This document shows, piece after piece, positions 43,126 to 50,720 of a stretch of DNA of 64,000 nucleotides; positions within the stretch are counted from its first letter, which is position 1, and every line of letters begins with the position of its first letter. The translations under genes were made by a program, and so were the position numbers. Source of the DNA: Palsa-504 sp963819785 (GTDB lineage: Bacteria > Actinomycetota > Actinomycetes > Streptosporangiales > Streptosporangiaceae); assembly GCA_963819785.1 (NCBI GenBank), contig CAWFXW010000020.1:124001-188000 (forward strand). Reading direction: 5' to 3'. The notes beneath the pieces were generated by a model, which did not search any database, had not been told where the DNA came from, and worked only from the letters and a program-made list of their open reading frames with translations.

Positions 43126-44220
43126 ATGAGCGACAATCCGGCCGCTGAAGCGCTCGGGGTGGCGGTGGCGGCCCGGGTGCCGGTGCTGCTGTGGGGTGCG
43201 CCCGGGACCGGGAAGACCTCGGCCATCCGGGCCATGGCCCGCGCCGTGGACCTGCCGTGCGAGACGGTCATCGCGTCGATCAGGGAGCCGTCGGACTTCG
43301 CCGGGCTGCCCATCGTGGTCGGCGACGTGGTCCGGTTCGCTCCCCCGGCGTGGGCCCGGCGGCTGGCCGAGGCCGGGCACGGGCTGCTGTTCCTCGACGA
43401 GCTGTCCACCGCGCCGCCCGCGGTGCAGGCCGCGCTGCTCCGGGTGGTGCTCGAGCGGGCGGTGGGCGACCTGATCCTGCCGGACGAGGTCGCGGTGGTG
43501 GCCGCGGCCAACCCGCCCGAGCAGGCCGCGGACGGCTGGGACCTGTCCGCGCCGCTGGCCAACCGGCTGTGCCACCTGTCCTGGCAGGCCAGCCCGCGCT
43601 CGGTGGCCGACGGCCTGGCGGGCGGCTTCACGGCGCCGGAGATCCCGCTGCTGCCCGACGGCTGGCAGGCCGAGGAGATCTTGTCCCGCGGCCTGGTCGC
43701 CGCGTTCCTGCACGTCCGGCCCGCGCTGGCCTGCGCCCCGCCGACCGACGCGGCCGCGGCCGGGCGCGGCTGGCCGTCCCCGCGGACCTGGGAGATGGCG
43801 GGCCGGCTGATGACGGCCGCGGGCGCGGCGGGCACGTCGGACGAGGCACGTTCGGCCCTGGTCCGGGGCGCGGTGGGCGACGGGGCCGGGGTGGAGTTCC
43901 TGGCCTGGCTGATCGAGATGGACCTGCCCGACCCGGAGCAGGTGCTAGCCGACCCGGCCTCGTTCCGGCTGCCGGACCGCGGCGACCGGGCCTACGCCGC
44001 GCTGGCCTCCATCGCCTCGGCGGTCGCGGCCAACCCGACCCCGGAACGCTGGGTGGCCGGCTGGCAGGTCCTGGGCCTGGCCGCGGACGCGGCGCTGGAC
44101 ATGGCGGCGGCCGCGGCGCGGGTGCTGGCCAAGTGCAAGCCCGCCGAGGTGACGCAGTTGCCGCAGGAGGTCCACGTGTTCGCCCCGGTGCTGAAGGCCG
44201 CGGGCCTGCTGAATGGCTGA
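43126..44220 (+). CDS. MoxR-like AAA+ ATPase
   Basis: A 364-residue ATPase. Walker A GAPGTGKTS is at about residues 24-32, Walker B LLFLDELSTAPPAVQAALLRVV follows, and sensor-1 VVAAANPPEQ and the arginine-rich PLANRLCHL segment match the MoxR/YehL-type AAA+ subgroup. The C-terminal half is a helical lid. MoxR proteins act as chaperones that remodel or activate partners carrying VWA domains; the next gene encodes such a VWA protein. A 13-bp repeat at 44212-44233 copies the sequence around the stop codon. Confidence 0.9.
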   Translation: MSDNPAAEALGVAVAARVPVLLWGAPGTGKTSAIRAMARAVDLPCETVIASIREPSDFAGLPIVVGDVVRFAPPAWARRLAEAGHGLLFLDELSTAPPAVQAALLRVVLERAVGDLILPDEVAVVAAANPPEQAADGWDLSAPLANRLCHLSWQASPRSVADGLAGGFTAPEIPLLPDGWQAEEILSRGLVAAFLHVRPALACAPPTDAAAAGRGWPSPRTWEMAGRLMTAAGAAGTSDEARSALVRGAVGDGAGVEFLAWLIEMDLPDPEQVLADPASFRLPDRGDRAYAALASIASAVAANPTPERWVAGWQVLGLAADAALDMAAAAARVLAKCKPAEVTQLPQEVHVFAPVLKAAGLLNG

Positions 44221-44233
44221 GCTCAATGGCTGA
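44212..44233 (+). repeat. 13-bp repeat copying a stop-codon region
   Basis: AATGGCTGA occurs at 44212-44220, where TGA is the MoxR gene stop, and again at 44225-44233, just before the VWA gene start. Confidence 0.6.
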
Positions 44234-44239
44234 ACCGCT

Positions 44240-45427
44240 ATGACCGGGCGCGGGATCGACGGGCTGGCGGCGGCCCGGCTGTGGGCCACCGACCGGTTCC
44301 CGTACCTGGCCACCGGGCTGTTCGGCGCCGAGGTGGTGGCGGCGCCGGGGAGCGGGACCGTGTCGGTGGACGAGAGCTGGCGGATGCGGGCCGACCCGGA
44401 GCTGACCGCGCACTGGACCGCGGCCCAGCTCGGCAGCGTGCTCGTGCACCACGTCTGCCACCTGCTGCGCACCCACGGCGAGCGGGCCCAGGCGGCCGGG
44501 GTGTCCGCGCCGGACGCGCGGCTGTGGATCCAGGCCGCCGACGCGGAGATCAACGACGACCTGGTCCCGGCCGGGCTGGACCTGCCCGGCAGGCCGGTGC
44601 TGCCCGCCGACCTGGGCGCCCCGGACGGGCTGCTGGCCGAGCAGTACTTCCAGGCGCGCACCACGGCCCGTTCGGCCAAAAATAAGGACATGGCGGCGGG
44701 CGACTGGCTTGACTGCGGAAGCGGCGCGGATGGGGTCCCGCGGCCGGATGACGGCCCGCCGGCCCGGCCCGCCTGGCAGGCCGACCTGCTGCGCCGGCAG
44801 GTGGCGCAGGACGTCATCGATCACGGCAAGCAGGCCGGGGACGTGCCGGGCGGGCTGCTGCGGTGGGCGCAGGAGATCCTCAACCCGAAGATCAACTGGC
44901 GCAAGGTGCTCGCGGCCGAGCTGCGCCGGGCCGTGGCCGAGGTCGCCGGCGCGGTCGACTACTCCTACCGGCGGCCGTCGCGGCGGGCCGCGGTGGCCGG
45001 GAACGTCGTGCTGCCCGCGCTGCGGCGGCCGGTGCCCGACGTGGCGGTGGTCTGCGACACCTCGGGCAGCATGACCGACGACCTGCTGGCCGCGGCGCTG
45101 GCCGAGGTCGAAGGGCTGCTGCGGGCCATGGGCCTGGCCCGGCAGGTCCGCGTGCTGGCCTGTGACTACGCGGCCGGGCCGGCCCGGCGGGTCAGCTCGG
45201 CCCGCCAGATCCAGCTGGTCGGCGGGGGCGGGACCGACATGGGCGCCGGCATCGCGGCGGCGGTCGCGCTGCGGCCCAGGCCTGCCGTCACGGTCGTGCT
45301 GACCGACGGCTATACGCCGTGGCCGGCGGCGGCGCCGAAGGGCACCCGGGTGGTGATCGGGCTGCTCGGGACGGGGGCACCGGACGCGCCGGCCTGGGCA
45401 CGGGCCGTCCGGGTCGACGCTGCCTAA
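44240..45427 (+). CDS. VWA-like protein with DUF2201-type metallopeptidase-like N-terminus
   Basis: A 395-residue protein. The N-terminal region resembles DUF2201_N, a putative metallopeptidase fold, but the expected HExxH is HHVCHLLRTH, with His in place of the catalytic Glu. The C-terminal VWA-like domain (about 270-395) carries a MIDAS start VVCDTSGSMTDDLLAAAL and GGGTDMGAGI. It lies directly after the MoxR-like ATPase. MoxR-VWA pairs form chaperone-client modules, and DUF2201 proteins are usual partners of this ATPase type. It would bind a metal-dependent ligand or assemble a complex; no substrate is evident. Confidence 0.87.
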   Translation: MTGRGIDGLAAARLWATDRFPYLATGLFGAEVVAAPGSGTVSVDESWRMRADPELTAHWTAAQLGSVLVHHVCHLLRTHGERAQAAGVSAPDARLWIQAADAEINDDLVPAGLDLPGRPVLPADLGAPDGLLAEQYFQARTTARSAKNKDMAAGDWLDCGSGADGVPRPDDGPPARPAWQADLLRRQVAQDVIDHGKQAGDVPGGLLRWAQEILNPKINWRKVLAAELRRAVAEVAGAVDYSYRRPSRRAAVAGNVVLPALRRPVPDVAVVCDTSGSMTDDLLAAALAEVEGLLRAMGLARQVRVLACDYAAGPARRVSSARQIQLVGGGGTDMGAGIAAAVALRPRPAVTVVLTDGYTPWPAAAPKGTRVVIGLLGTGAPDAPAWARAVRVDAA

Positions 45428-45453
45428 TCTATCGGGGACTAACGTATCGGGGG

Positions 45454-46207
45454 ATGAACAGCAGGCCTCGACAGCAGCTCCTGACCGTGATCGCGATCGC
45501 GCTGACCTTCGGGTCGGGTGCGGCCGACGTGGCCAGCTTCACCCGGCTGGGCGGCGTCTTCACCAGCGTCATGACCGGCAACATCGTGCTGTGGGGCCTG
45601 GCCGCGGCGACCGGGTCGCTGACCCTGGCCAGCCACACCGCGGTCTCGATCGGCGGGTACATCGTGGGCGTGGCCGGGGGGACCTGGATCGCGCACGGCG
45701 CGAAGAGGTCGTCGCCCTGCGGCCTCGGCCTCGTCCTCGGCGTCGTCCCCTGAGGATGGAGTGCTGCCGGCCCACGTCATGTGGGTGCTGCTCGCGGAGC
45801 TGACGCTGCTGGCCGGGTTCACCGTGGGCTGGGAGGTCAGCGGGGCCGCCCCGGCCGGGTGGGTGCAGTTCGTCCTGCTGGCCACGCTGGCCGCGGCGAT
45901 GGGCGCGCAGTCCTCCGCGGTCAACGACATGGGCCTGACCCAGGTGTCGACCACTTACCTGACCGGGACGCTGACCGGGCTGGTGTCCTCGCTGGCCAGC
46001 CCGGGGCAGGACACGCAGCAAGGACTGCGGCGGTCCGGGGTCCTGATCGGGCTGGTGGCCGGGGCGAGCCTGTGCGGGCTGTTCGTGGCGACCGCGGCGG
46101 ACGCGGTGCCCGCGCTGCTGCTGGCCGCGCACCTCACCACGATCGCGGCGGCCACCGGGTGGCGCTGGCCGTGGCTGGGCTGGCCGTGGCTGCGGCGAGG
46201 CGCCTGA
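45454..46207 (+). pseudogene. DUF1275 (YoaK-like) membrane protein, frameshifted
   Basis: The first frame (ATG 45454) gives LLTVIAIALTFGSGAADVASF, RLGGVFTSVMTGNIVLWGLA and SIGGYIVGVAGGTWIAHG, the diagnostic first half of DUF1275. The second frame resumes VLPAHVMWVLLAELTLLAGFTVGWE and AAMGAQSSAVNDMGLTQVSTTYLTGTLT to the stop at 46205-46207. A shift of +1 at about 45700-45750 separates them. Intact, it would be about 250 residues with six membrane segments. The family is widespread and uncharacterised. It follows the VWA gene by 26 bp. Confidence 0.83.
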
Positions 46208-46257
46208 CGGCCGGCGCCGGCCGCTGGGGACGAATTGTCATACCTTGGTGTCAGCAT

Positions 46258-47409
46258 GTGAGCGTGAGACCAGCACTCCGGGCGGGACTGATGCCGCTGT
46301 GGCGGGACCGGGACACCCTTCAGCTCGGCGTGGATCCGCGGCGGGCGGTCGCGCTCGGCGGCCTGGGGCCGGCCGCGGCCGTGATCAGCCTGCTGGACGG
46401 GAGCCGCGACCGGGACGGCCTGATCGCCACGGCGGGGGCGTACGGCATCTCGGCCGGCGCGGTGAGCCGGGTGCTCGCGCTGCTCGCAGAGGCGGGAGTG
46501 CTCGACGATTTCCCGGCCGGCCTGCACGCGTCGCTTCCCTACCGGGCCCGGCTCGGCCCGGAACTGGCCACCGCGGCGCTGGCCTACGGGGACGGGGACG
46601 GCGGGGCGCGCGTGCTGGCCCGGCGGCGGGCCGCTTTCGTCCGGATCCACGGCGCCGGCCGGACCGGTGCGTGCCTGGCCAGCTTCCTGGCCGCCTCGGG
46701 TGTGGGACGGGTCACGTGCGTCGACCCGGCGCCGGCCGAGGACGCCGACCTGGCCCCGGCCGGCTTGACCGAGGCGGACCTGGGCGCGCCGCGGGAGGAG
46801 GGCGCGGGCCGGGCCGTGCTACGGGCCGCGCCGTTCTGCCTGGCCGGTGACGACGGAACCGTCCCGGACCTGGTCGTGCTCACCGGGCCGGTGCTGCCGG
46901 ACCTGGCCGACGGGCTGGTGCGCGATCGGGTGCCGCACCTGGGCGTGTCCGCCGGGGAGGCGATCGGGGTGATCGGGCCGCTGGTGCGGCCGGGACGTTC
47001 GGCGTGCCTGCGCTGCGTGGACCTGCGCAAGGCCGGCGCGGACCCGGGCTGGCCGAAGATCGCGGCCCAGGCCACCTTCGGCCGGATCCGGCCGCAGGCG
47101 TGCGACACCGTGCTGGCCGCCATGACGGCCGCGCTGGCCTGCGCGCAGGCGCTCGCGCTCCTTGACCGGCCTGCTGGTATGCCGGCTGACTCGGGTGATC
47201 CGGCTGGCCCGGGCCCGGCTGGCCCGGGTGGCTGGGCTGGCTCGGGTGGCCCGGCGACGGTGAACGGGACGCTGGAGGTGGTGCTGCCCGACTGGCAATG
47301 GCGGCGGCGGACCTGGCCACCGCACCCGTTGTGCTCCTGCGGCGCTTATCGTAACGGTCCTTTTGACGGGGGGCTTCGCCGTAACGATACGGTAACGGAC
47401 GCTTCCTAG
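46258..47409 (+). CDS. ThiF-family / TOMM leader-binding-like protein
   Basis: A 383-residue protein. An N-terminal winged-helix-like region (LMPLWRDRDTLQLGVDPRRAVALGG) resembles the precursor-peptide-binding part of TOMM cyclodehydratase partner proteins. It is followed by an E1/ThiF Rossmann region with IHGAGRTGACLASFLAASGVGRVTCVDP. Zinc-type cysteine pairs occur in CLRCVDL and CSCGA. A complete ATP-binding E1 motif is not evident. No precursor peptide, YcaO or oxidase gene is nearby, so a thiazole/oxazole peptide cluster is not supported. GTG 46258 is chosen because the recognisable domain begins there. Confidence 0.75.
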   Translation: MSVRPALRAGLMPLWRDRDTLQLGVDPRRAVALGGLGPAAAVISLLDGSRDRDGLIATAGAYGISAGAVSRVLALLAEAGVLDDFPAGLHASLPYRARLGPELATAALAYGDGDGGARVLARRRAAFVRIHGAGRTGACLASFLAASGVGRVTCVDPAPAEDADLAPAGLTEADLGAPREEGAGRAVLRAAPFCLAGDDGTVPDLVVLTGPVLPDLADGLVRDRVPHLGVSAGEAIGVIGPLVRPGRSACLRCVDLRKAGADPGWPKIAAQATFGRIRPQACDTVLAAMTAALACAQALALLDRPAGMPADSGDPAGPGPAGPGGWAGSGGPATVNGTLEVVLPDWQWRRRTWPPHPLCSCGAYRNGPFDGGLRRNDTVTDAS

Positions 47410-47462
47410 CGTGTGTTGTATGGAGCTGTGCTTGTTCGAACAGGGCGCGAGGGAGGCACGAG

Positions 47463-48869
47463 ATGACCGAGGTCGAGGGGCGACGGTTTTACGCGCTGCG
47501 CGGCGTGCGGGACAATGTCTACGTGAACGATGTGCCGCGCAGTCCGGTGACCCGGGCCGCCAAGCTGGCCGGGCTGCCGATCGGCCTGGCGGGCCGGACG
47601 GCGCTGGGGGTCGGGAAGCGGATCGGCGGGCGGCCGGCCGAGATCGTGGCCGAGGAGATCCAGCGGCGCACCGCGGACCAGATCTTCCGGGTTCTGGGCG
47701 AGCTCAAGGGCGGCGCCATGAAGCTGGGCCAGGCGCTGTCCATCTTCGAGGCCGCGCTGCCGCCGGAGATCGCCGGGCCGTACCGGGCCACGCTGACCCG
47801 GCTGCAGGAGTCCGCTCCCCCGCTGCCCGCCCAGACCGTGCACCAGGTTCTGGCCCGGGAGCTCGGGCCGGACTGGCGGTCCCGGTTTGCTTCGTTCTCG
47901 GACGTGCCGGCCGCCGCGGCGTCCATCGGGCAGGTGCATCAGGCGGTCTGGGAAGACGGCCGGACCGTCGCGGTGAAAATCCAGTACCCGGGGGCCGGAC
48001 GAGCGCTGATCAGCGACTTCAACCAGCTCAGCAGGGCCGGGCGGCTGTTCGGGCTGCTGATGCCGGGGCTGGAGGTCAAGCCGCTGCTCGACGAGCTGCG
48101 CGACCGGGTGGCCGAGGAGCTCGACTACTGCATGGAGGCCTCGTCGCAGCGGGCGTTCGCCGCGGCCTACCGCGACGACCCCGACATCTACGTGCCGGAC
48201 GTGGTGATGGGGACCAGCCAGGTGCTGGTCACCGAGTGGATGGACGGCACCCCGCTGTCCCGGGTCATCAGCGACGGCAGCCAGGAGGAACGCGACCGGG
48301 CCGGAATCGTGCTGACCAGGTTCCTGTTCTCCGGCCCGGCGCGGGCCGGGCTGCTGCACGCGGACCCGCACCCGGGCAACTTCCGGCTGCTCGCCGACGG
48401 CCGGCTGGGCGTGCTCGACTTCGGCGCGGTGGACCACCTGCCGGACGGGCTGCCGCCGTTCTTCGGCCGCTTGCTGCGTCTGATGCACTCCGATCCGGAT
48501 GGCGTCGACATTGCCGCGGTTGAGCGCGAGCTGCGGGCGCACGGCTTCCTGCGGCCCGGGGTCCGGATCGACCTGGACGCGCTGCAGGCGTTCCTGGCCC
48601 CGCTGGCCGAGCCGTCCAGGCTGGACTGGTTCAAGTTCAACCGCGAGTGGCTGCGCGGCGAGGCGGCCCGCGTCACCGACATACGGGCCAGCAACGTCGC
48701 GCGCCAGCTCAACCTGCCGCCCTCCTACGTGCTCATCCACCGCATGTCCACGGCGGGCATCGGCGTGCTGTGCCAGCTGGAGTGCGAGGGCAACTTCCGG
48801 GCCGAGGTGCTCGGCTGGATGCCCGGCTACTTCGACGACCCCGACGCCGAGGCGGCCGAGGCCTGCTAG
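47463..48869 (+). CDS. ABC1/UbiB family atypical kinase
   Basis: A 468-residue protein-kinase-like protein. The family-specific KxGQ motif occurs in GAMKLGQALSIF, the Ala-rich nucleotide loop in AAAASIGQVHQA, the lysine in VAVKIQYPG, the catalytic loop in HADPHPGNFRLL and the metal site in VLDFGAVD. Members support quinone or lipid metabolism and show ATPase more than kinase activity. ATG 47463 follows GGGAGGCACGAG. It sits 53 bp after the ThiF-like gene. Its stop shares CTAG with the convergent enoyl-CoA hydratase gene. Confidence 0.92.
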   Translation: MTEVEGRRFYALRGVRDNVYVNDVPRSPVTRAAKLAGLPIGLAGRTALGVGKRIGGRPAEIVAEEIQRRTADQIFRVLGELKGGAMKLGQALSIFEAALPPEIAGPYRATLTRLQESAPPLPAQTVHQVLARELGPDWRSRFASFSDVPAAAASIGQVHQAVWEDGRTVAVKIQYPGAGRALISDFNQLSRAGRLFGLLMPGLEVKPLLDELRDRVAEELDYCMEASSQRAFAAAYRDDPDIYVPDVVMGTSQVLVTEWMDGTPLSRVISDGSQEERDRAGIVLTRFLFSGPARAGLLHADPHPGNFRLLADGRLGVLDFGAVDHLPDGLPPFFGRLLRLMHSDPDGVDIAAVERELRAHGFLRPGVRIDLDALQAFLAPLAEPSRLDWFKFNREWLRGEAARVTDIRASNVARQLNLPPSYVLIHRMSTAGIGVLCQLECEGNFRAEVLGWMPGYFDDPDAEAAEAC

Positions 48870-49630
48870 CGGCCTTGCCAGACGGGGGGGCGTTTTTCGG
48901 CGAAGGCGCGGGCGCCTTCGCGGGCGTCTTCGGAGCCGAAGACGGGGGCCATGAGGGCGGACATCTGGTCCCAGCGCTGGTCGGCGGGCCAGTCGCCGCC
49001 GCCGACGGCGATCTGCTTGGTGGCGATGAGGGCCAGGGGGCCGTTGGCGGCGATGCGTTCGGCCAGTTCGATCGCCTTGTCGCGGGCCTGGCCGTCCTCG
49101 ACCACGTGGTTGACCAGGCCGATCTCGGCGGCGCGGGCGGCGTCGAAGGGGTCACCGGTGAGCAGCATCTCCAGGGCCAGGGCGCGCGGGATCCGCTGGG
49201 CGAGCAGCATCGCGCCGCCGGCCCCGGCCAGCAGGCCGCGCTTGACCTCGGGCACGCCGAACCGGGCCGACGCGCCGGCCACCACCAGGTCGCAGGCCAG
49301 CAGGAGCTCGAAGCCGCCGGCCAGGGCCCAGCCCTCGGCCGCGCCGACCAGCGGCTTGCGCGGCGGGGTCTGGGTGATGCCGCACAGGCCGCGGCCGGGG
49401 AAGGAGGGCACCTCGCCGGCCAGGAACGCCTTGAGGTCCATGCCGGAGGAGAACGTGCCGCCCGCCCCGGTGAGCACGCCGGCCCGCAGTTCGGCCGTCG
49501 CGTCCAGCTCGTCGACCGCGTCGCGGATGCCGACCGCCACGGCCCCGTTCAGGGCGTTGCGGGCCTCCGGGCGGTTGATCACGATGACCTGGACCGCGCC
49601 GTGCCGTTCGACCAGTACCTCGTCGCTCAT
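48866..49630 (-). CDS. Enoyl-CoA hydratase/isomerase (crotonase) family protein
   Basis: A 254-residue crotonase. INRPEARNALNGAV, GAGGTFSSGMDLKAFLAG (first oxyanion-hole strand), KPLVGAAEGWALAGGFELLLACDLVVA (second oxyanion segment) and FGVPEVKRGLLAGAGG are standard. The first catalytic Glu position (Ala-Glu-Gly-Trp) looks present, but activity among crotonases cannot be assigned. ATG 49630 has GGGAGAC upstream; the longer frame is ignored. It may belong functionally to the acyl-lipid genes that follow. Confidence 0.88.
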   Translation of the reverse strand: MSDEVLVERHGAVQVIVINRPEARNALNGAVAVGIRDAVDELDATAELRAGVLTGAGGTFSSGMDLKAFLAGEVPSFPGRGLCGITQTPPRKPLVGAAEGWALAGGFELLLACDLVVAGASARFGVPEVKRGLLAGAGGAMLLAQRIPRALALEMLLTGDPFDAARAAEIGLVNHVVEDGQARDKAIELAERIAANGPLALIATKQIAVGGGDWPADQRWDQMSALMAPVFGSEDAREGARAFAEKRPPVWQGR

Positions 49631-49646
49631 CTTGTCTCCCATTGGC

Positions 49647-49928
49647 CTACAAGGGCCGGTAGGCATCCCGGCGATGCTCAACCCGCAGCACGATGACCTC
49701 CCGGACATCTTCGCGTATGCGGTACAGGACCCGGTAGGTGCCCCGGCGCGCCGACCACACCCCGGCCAGGTCGTCGCGGAGCGGCTTGCCGATCCGGGCG
49801 GGCTGGCGGATCAGGGAGGTGGTCAGGAATTCGACCGCCGCCGTCGCGACCGCCTCGGGCAGCTTCCCGGTCAGGGCGCGCTGCGCCGGAGGGGTGAGGA
49901 CCAGCTCGTATGGCTCTTCGCCGGTCAC
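49647..49928 (-). CDS. RelE/ParE-family toxin
   Basis: A 93-residue RelE-type mRNA interferase: YELVLTPPAQRALTGKLP at the start, then GKPLRDDLAGVWSARRGTYRVLYRI and VIVLRVEHRRDAYR at the end, with the basic residues that contact mRNA on the ribosome. It overlaps the upstream antitoxin by 4 bases (ATGA), the usual toxin-antitoxin arrangement. Confidence 0.92.
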   Translation of the reverse strand: MTGEEPYELVLTPPAQRALTGKLPEAVATAAVEFLTTSLIRQPARIGKPLRDDLAGVWSARRGTYRVLYRIREDVREVIVLRVEHRRDAYRPL

Positions 49929-50191
49929 CGGCGGAGCTGGCGCACCGCATCCACCCCGCGGACGACGTCGCCGCGCGCGTAGGCCTGGTCGGCTTCGCGG
50001 ATGTCGGCCAGGGCCTGCGGGTCGCCGAGGACGTCGATGGTCTCCTCCATCTGGGCCAGATCCTCGGGGCTGATCAAGACGGCCGCCGCGTGACCGTTGC
50101 GGGTCAGCACGATCCGCTCATGGGTGTGCTCAACCCGGTCGACGAACTCCGACAGGTGGTCACGAACGGTCCGCAGCGGTTCGATGCTCAT
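49925..50191 (-). CDS. Phd/YefM-family antitoxin
   Basis: An 88-residue antitoxin. The N-terminal Phd fold (IEPLRTVRDHLSEFVDRVEHTHERIVLTRNG, then AAVLISPEDLAQMEETIDVL) binds DNA, and the acidic C-terminal tail neutralises the toxin. ATG 50191 is preferred because it lies directly after a perfect palindrome that would be the operator. The pair is probably autoregulated. Confidence 0.9.
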   Translation of the reverse strand: MSIEPLRTVRDHLSEFVDRVEHTHERIVLTRNGHAAAVLISPEDLAQMEETIDVLGDPQALADIREADQAYARGDVVRGVDAVRQLRR

Positions 50192-50192
50192 G

Positions 50193-50206
50193 GCCACAAT
50201 TGTGGC
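50193..50206 (-). promoter_or_regulatory. Perfect palindrome at the antitoxin start codon
   Basis: GCCACAATTGTGGC, 14 bp and perfectly symmetric, ends one base before the ATG of the Phd-type antitoxin gene. Phd/YefM antitoxins repress their operons by binding palindromes overlapping the promoter. Confidence 0.55.
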
Positions 50207-50223
50207 TCGGGCGGGTGGAGAAG

Positions 50224-50700
50224 TCAACGCGGGGGCAGGGTGGCGAGCTTGCGGAAGTCCCAGCTGACGGTCTTCAGCGGGGTGATGCGGAGCCAGGCGT
50301 GGCGGCCGTCGTGGGTCATTTCCTCAGCGCCGAAGTACTTGGCGGCCATGAGGCGCTCGGGCTCGGCGAGGTCGGGCTCGGTCTCCCGGCCGGTGCGGGG
50401 CACGGGGCCGACTACGGCGGCCCGGCCTTCGATCTCGACGCCGCGCAGTTCGTGGTAGTGGTGGCCGTCGTCGGCCACCACCGCGACCCGGGGGTCGCGG
50501 GACACGTTGGCCCAGCGCTGGCTGCGGGTGAGCGAGTAGACCCAGATCGCCTGGCCGTCCCAGACGAACCAGACCGGCGCCACGTGCGGGCCGTCCGGGC
50601 CGGTGGTGGCGAACCGGCAGGTGCGCTGCTCGCCCAGGAACGAGGACAGATCCTCGGCGCTCATCGCGATCACCCGGGCACGCCGCTGTTCTCGTTGCAT
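50224..50700 (-). CDS. Pyridoxamine 5'-phosphate oxidase-fold (F420/FMN) protein
   Basis: A 158-residue split-barrel flavin- or F420-binding protein: RTCRFATTGPDGPHVAPVWFVWDG, IWVYSLTRSQRWANVSRDPRVAVVADDG and LRGVEIEGRAAVVG are typical of the PPOX family. Actinomycete members are often F420-dependent reductases. The start is ATG 50700 or ATG 50664, the latter at the conserved SAEDL. It diverges from the WS/DGAT gene with only a 20-bp gap, so at least one of the two is probably leaderless. Confidence 0.87.
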   Translation of the reverse strand: MQREQRRARVIAMSAEDLSSFLGEQRTCRFATTGPDGPHVAPVWFVWDGQAIWVYSLTRSQRWANVSRDPRVAVVADDGHHYHELRGVEIEGRAAVVGPVPRTGRETEPDLAEPERLMAAKYFGAEEMTHDGRHAWLRITPLKTVSWDFRKLATLPPR

Positions 50701-50720
50701 GGGACGACGATAATGACGGA

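Noticed and set aside
46258..47409. RiPP (TOMM) biosynthetic cluster
   Set aside because: Only a ThiF/leader-binding-like protein was found; YcaO, oxidase, precursor peptide and export genes are missing from both sides.
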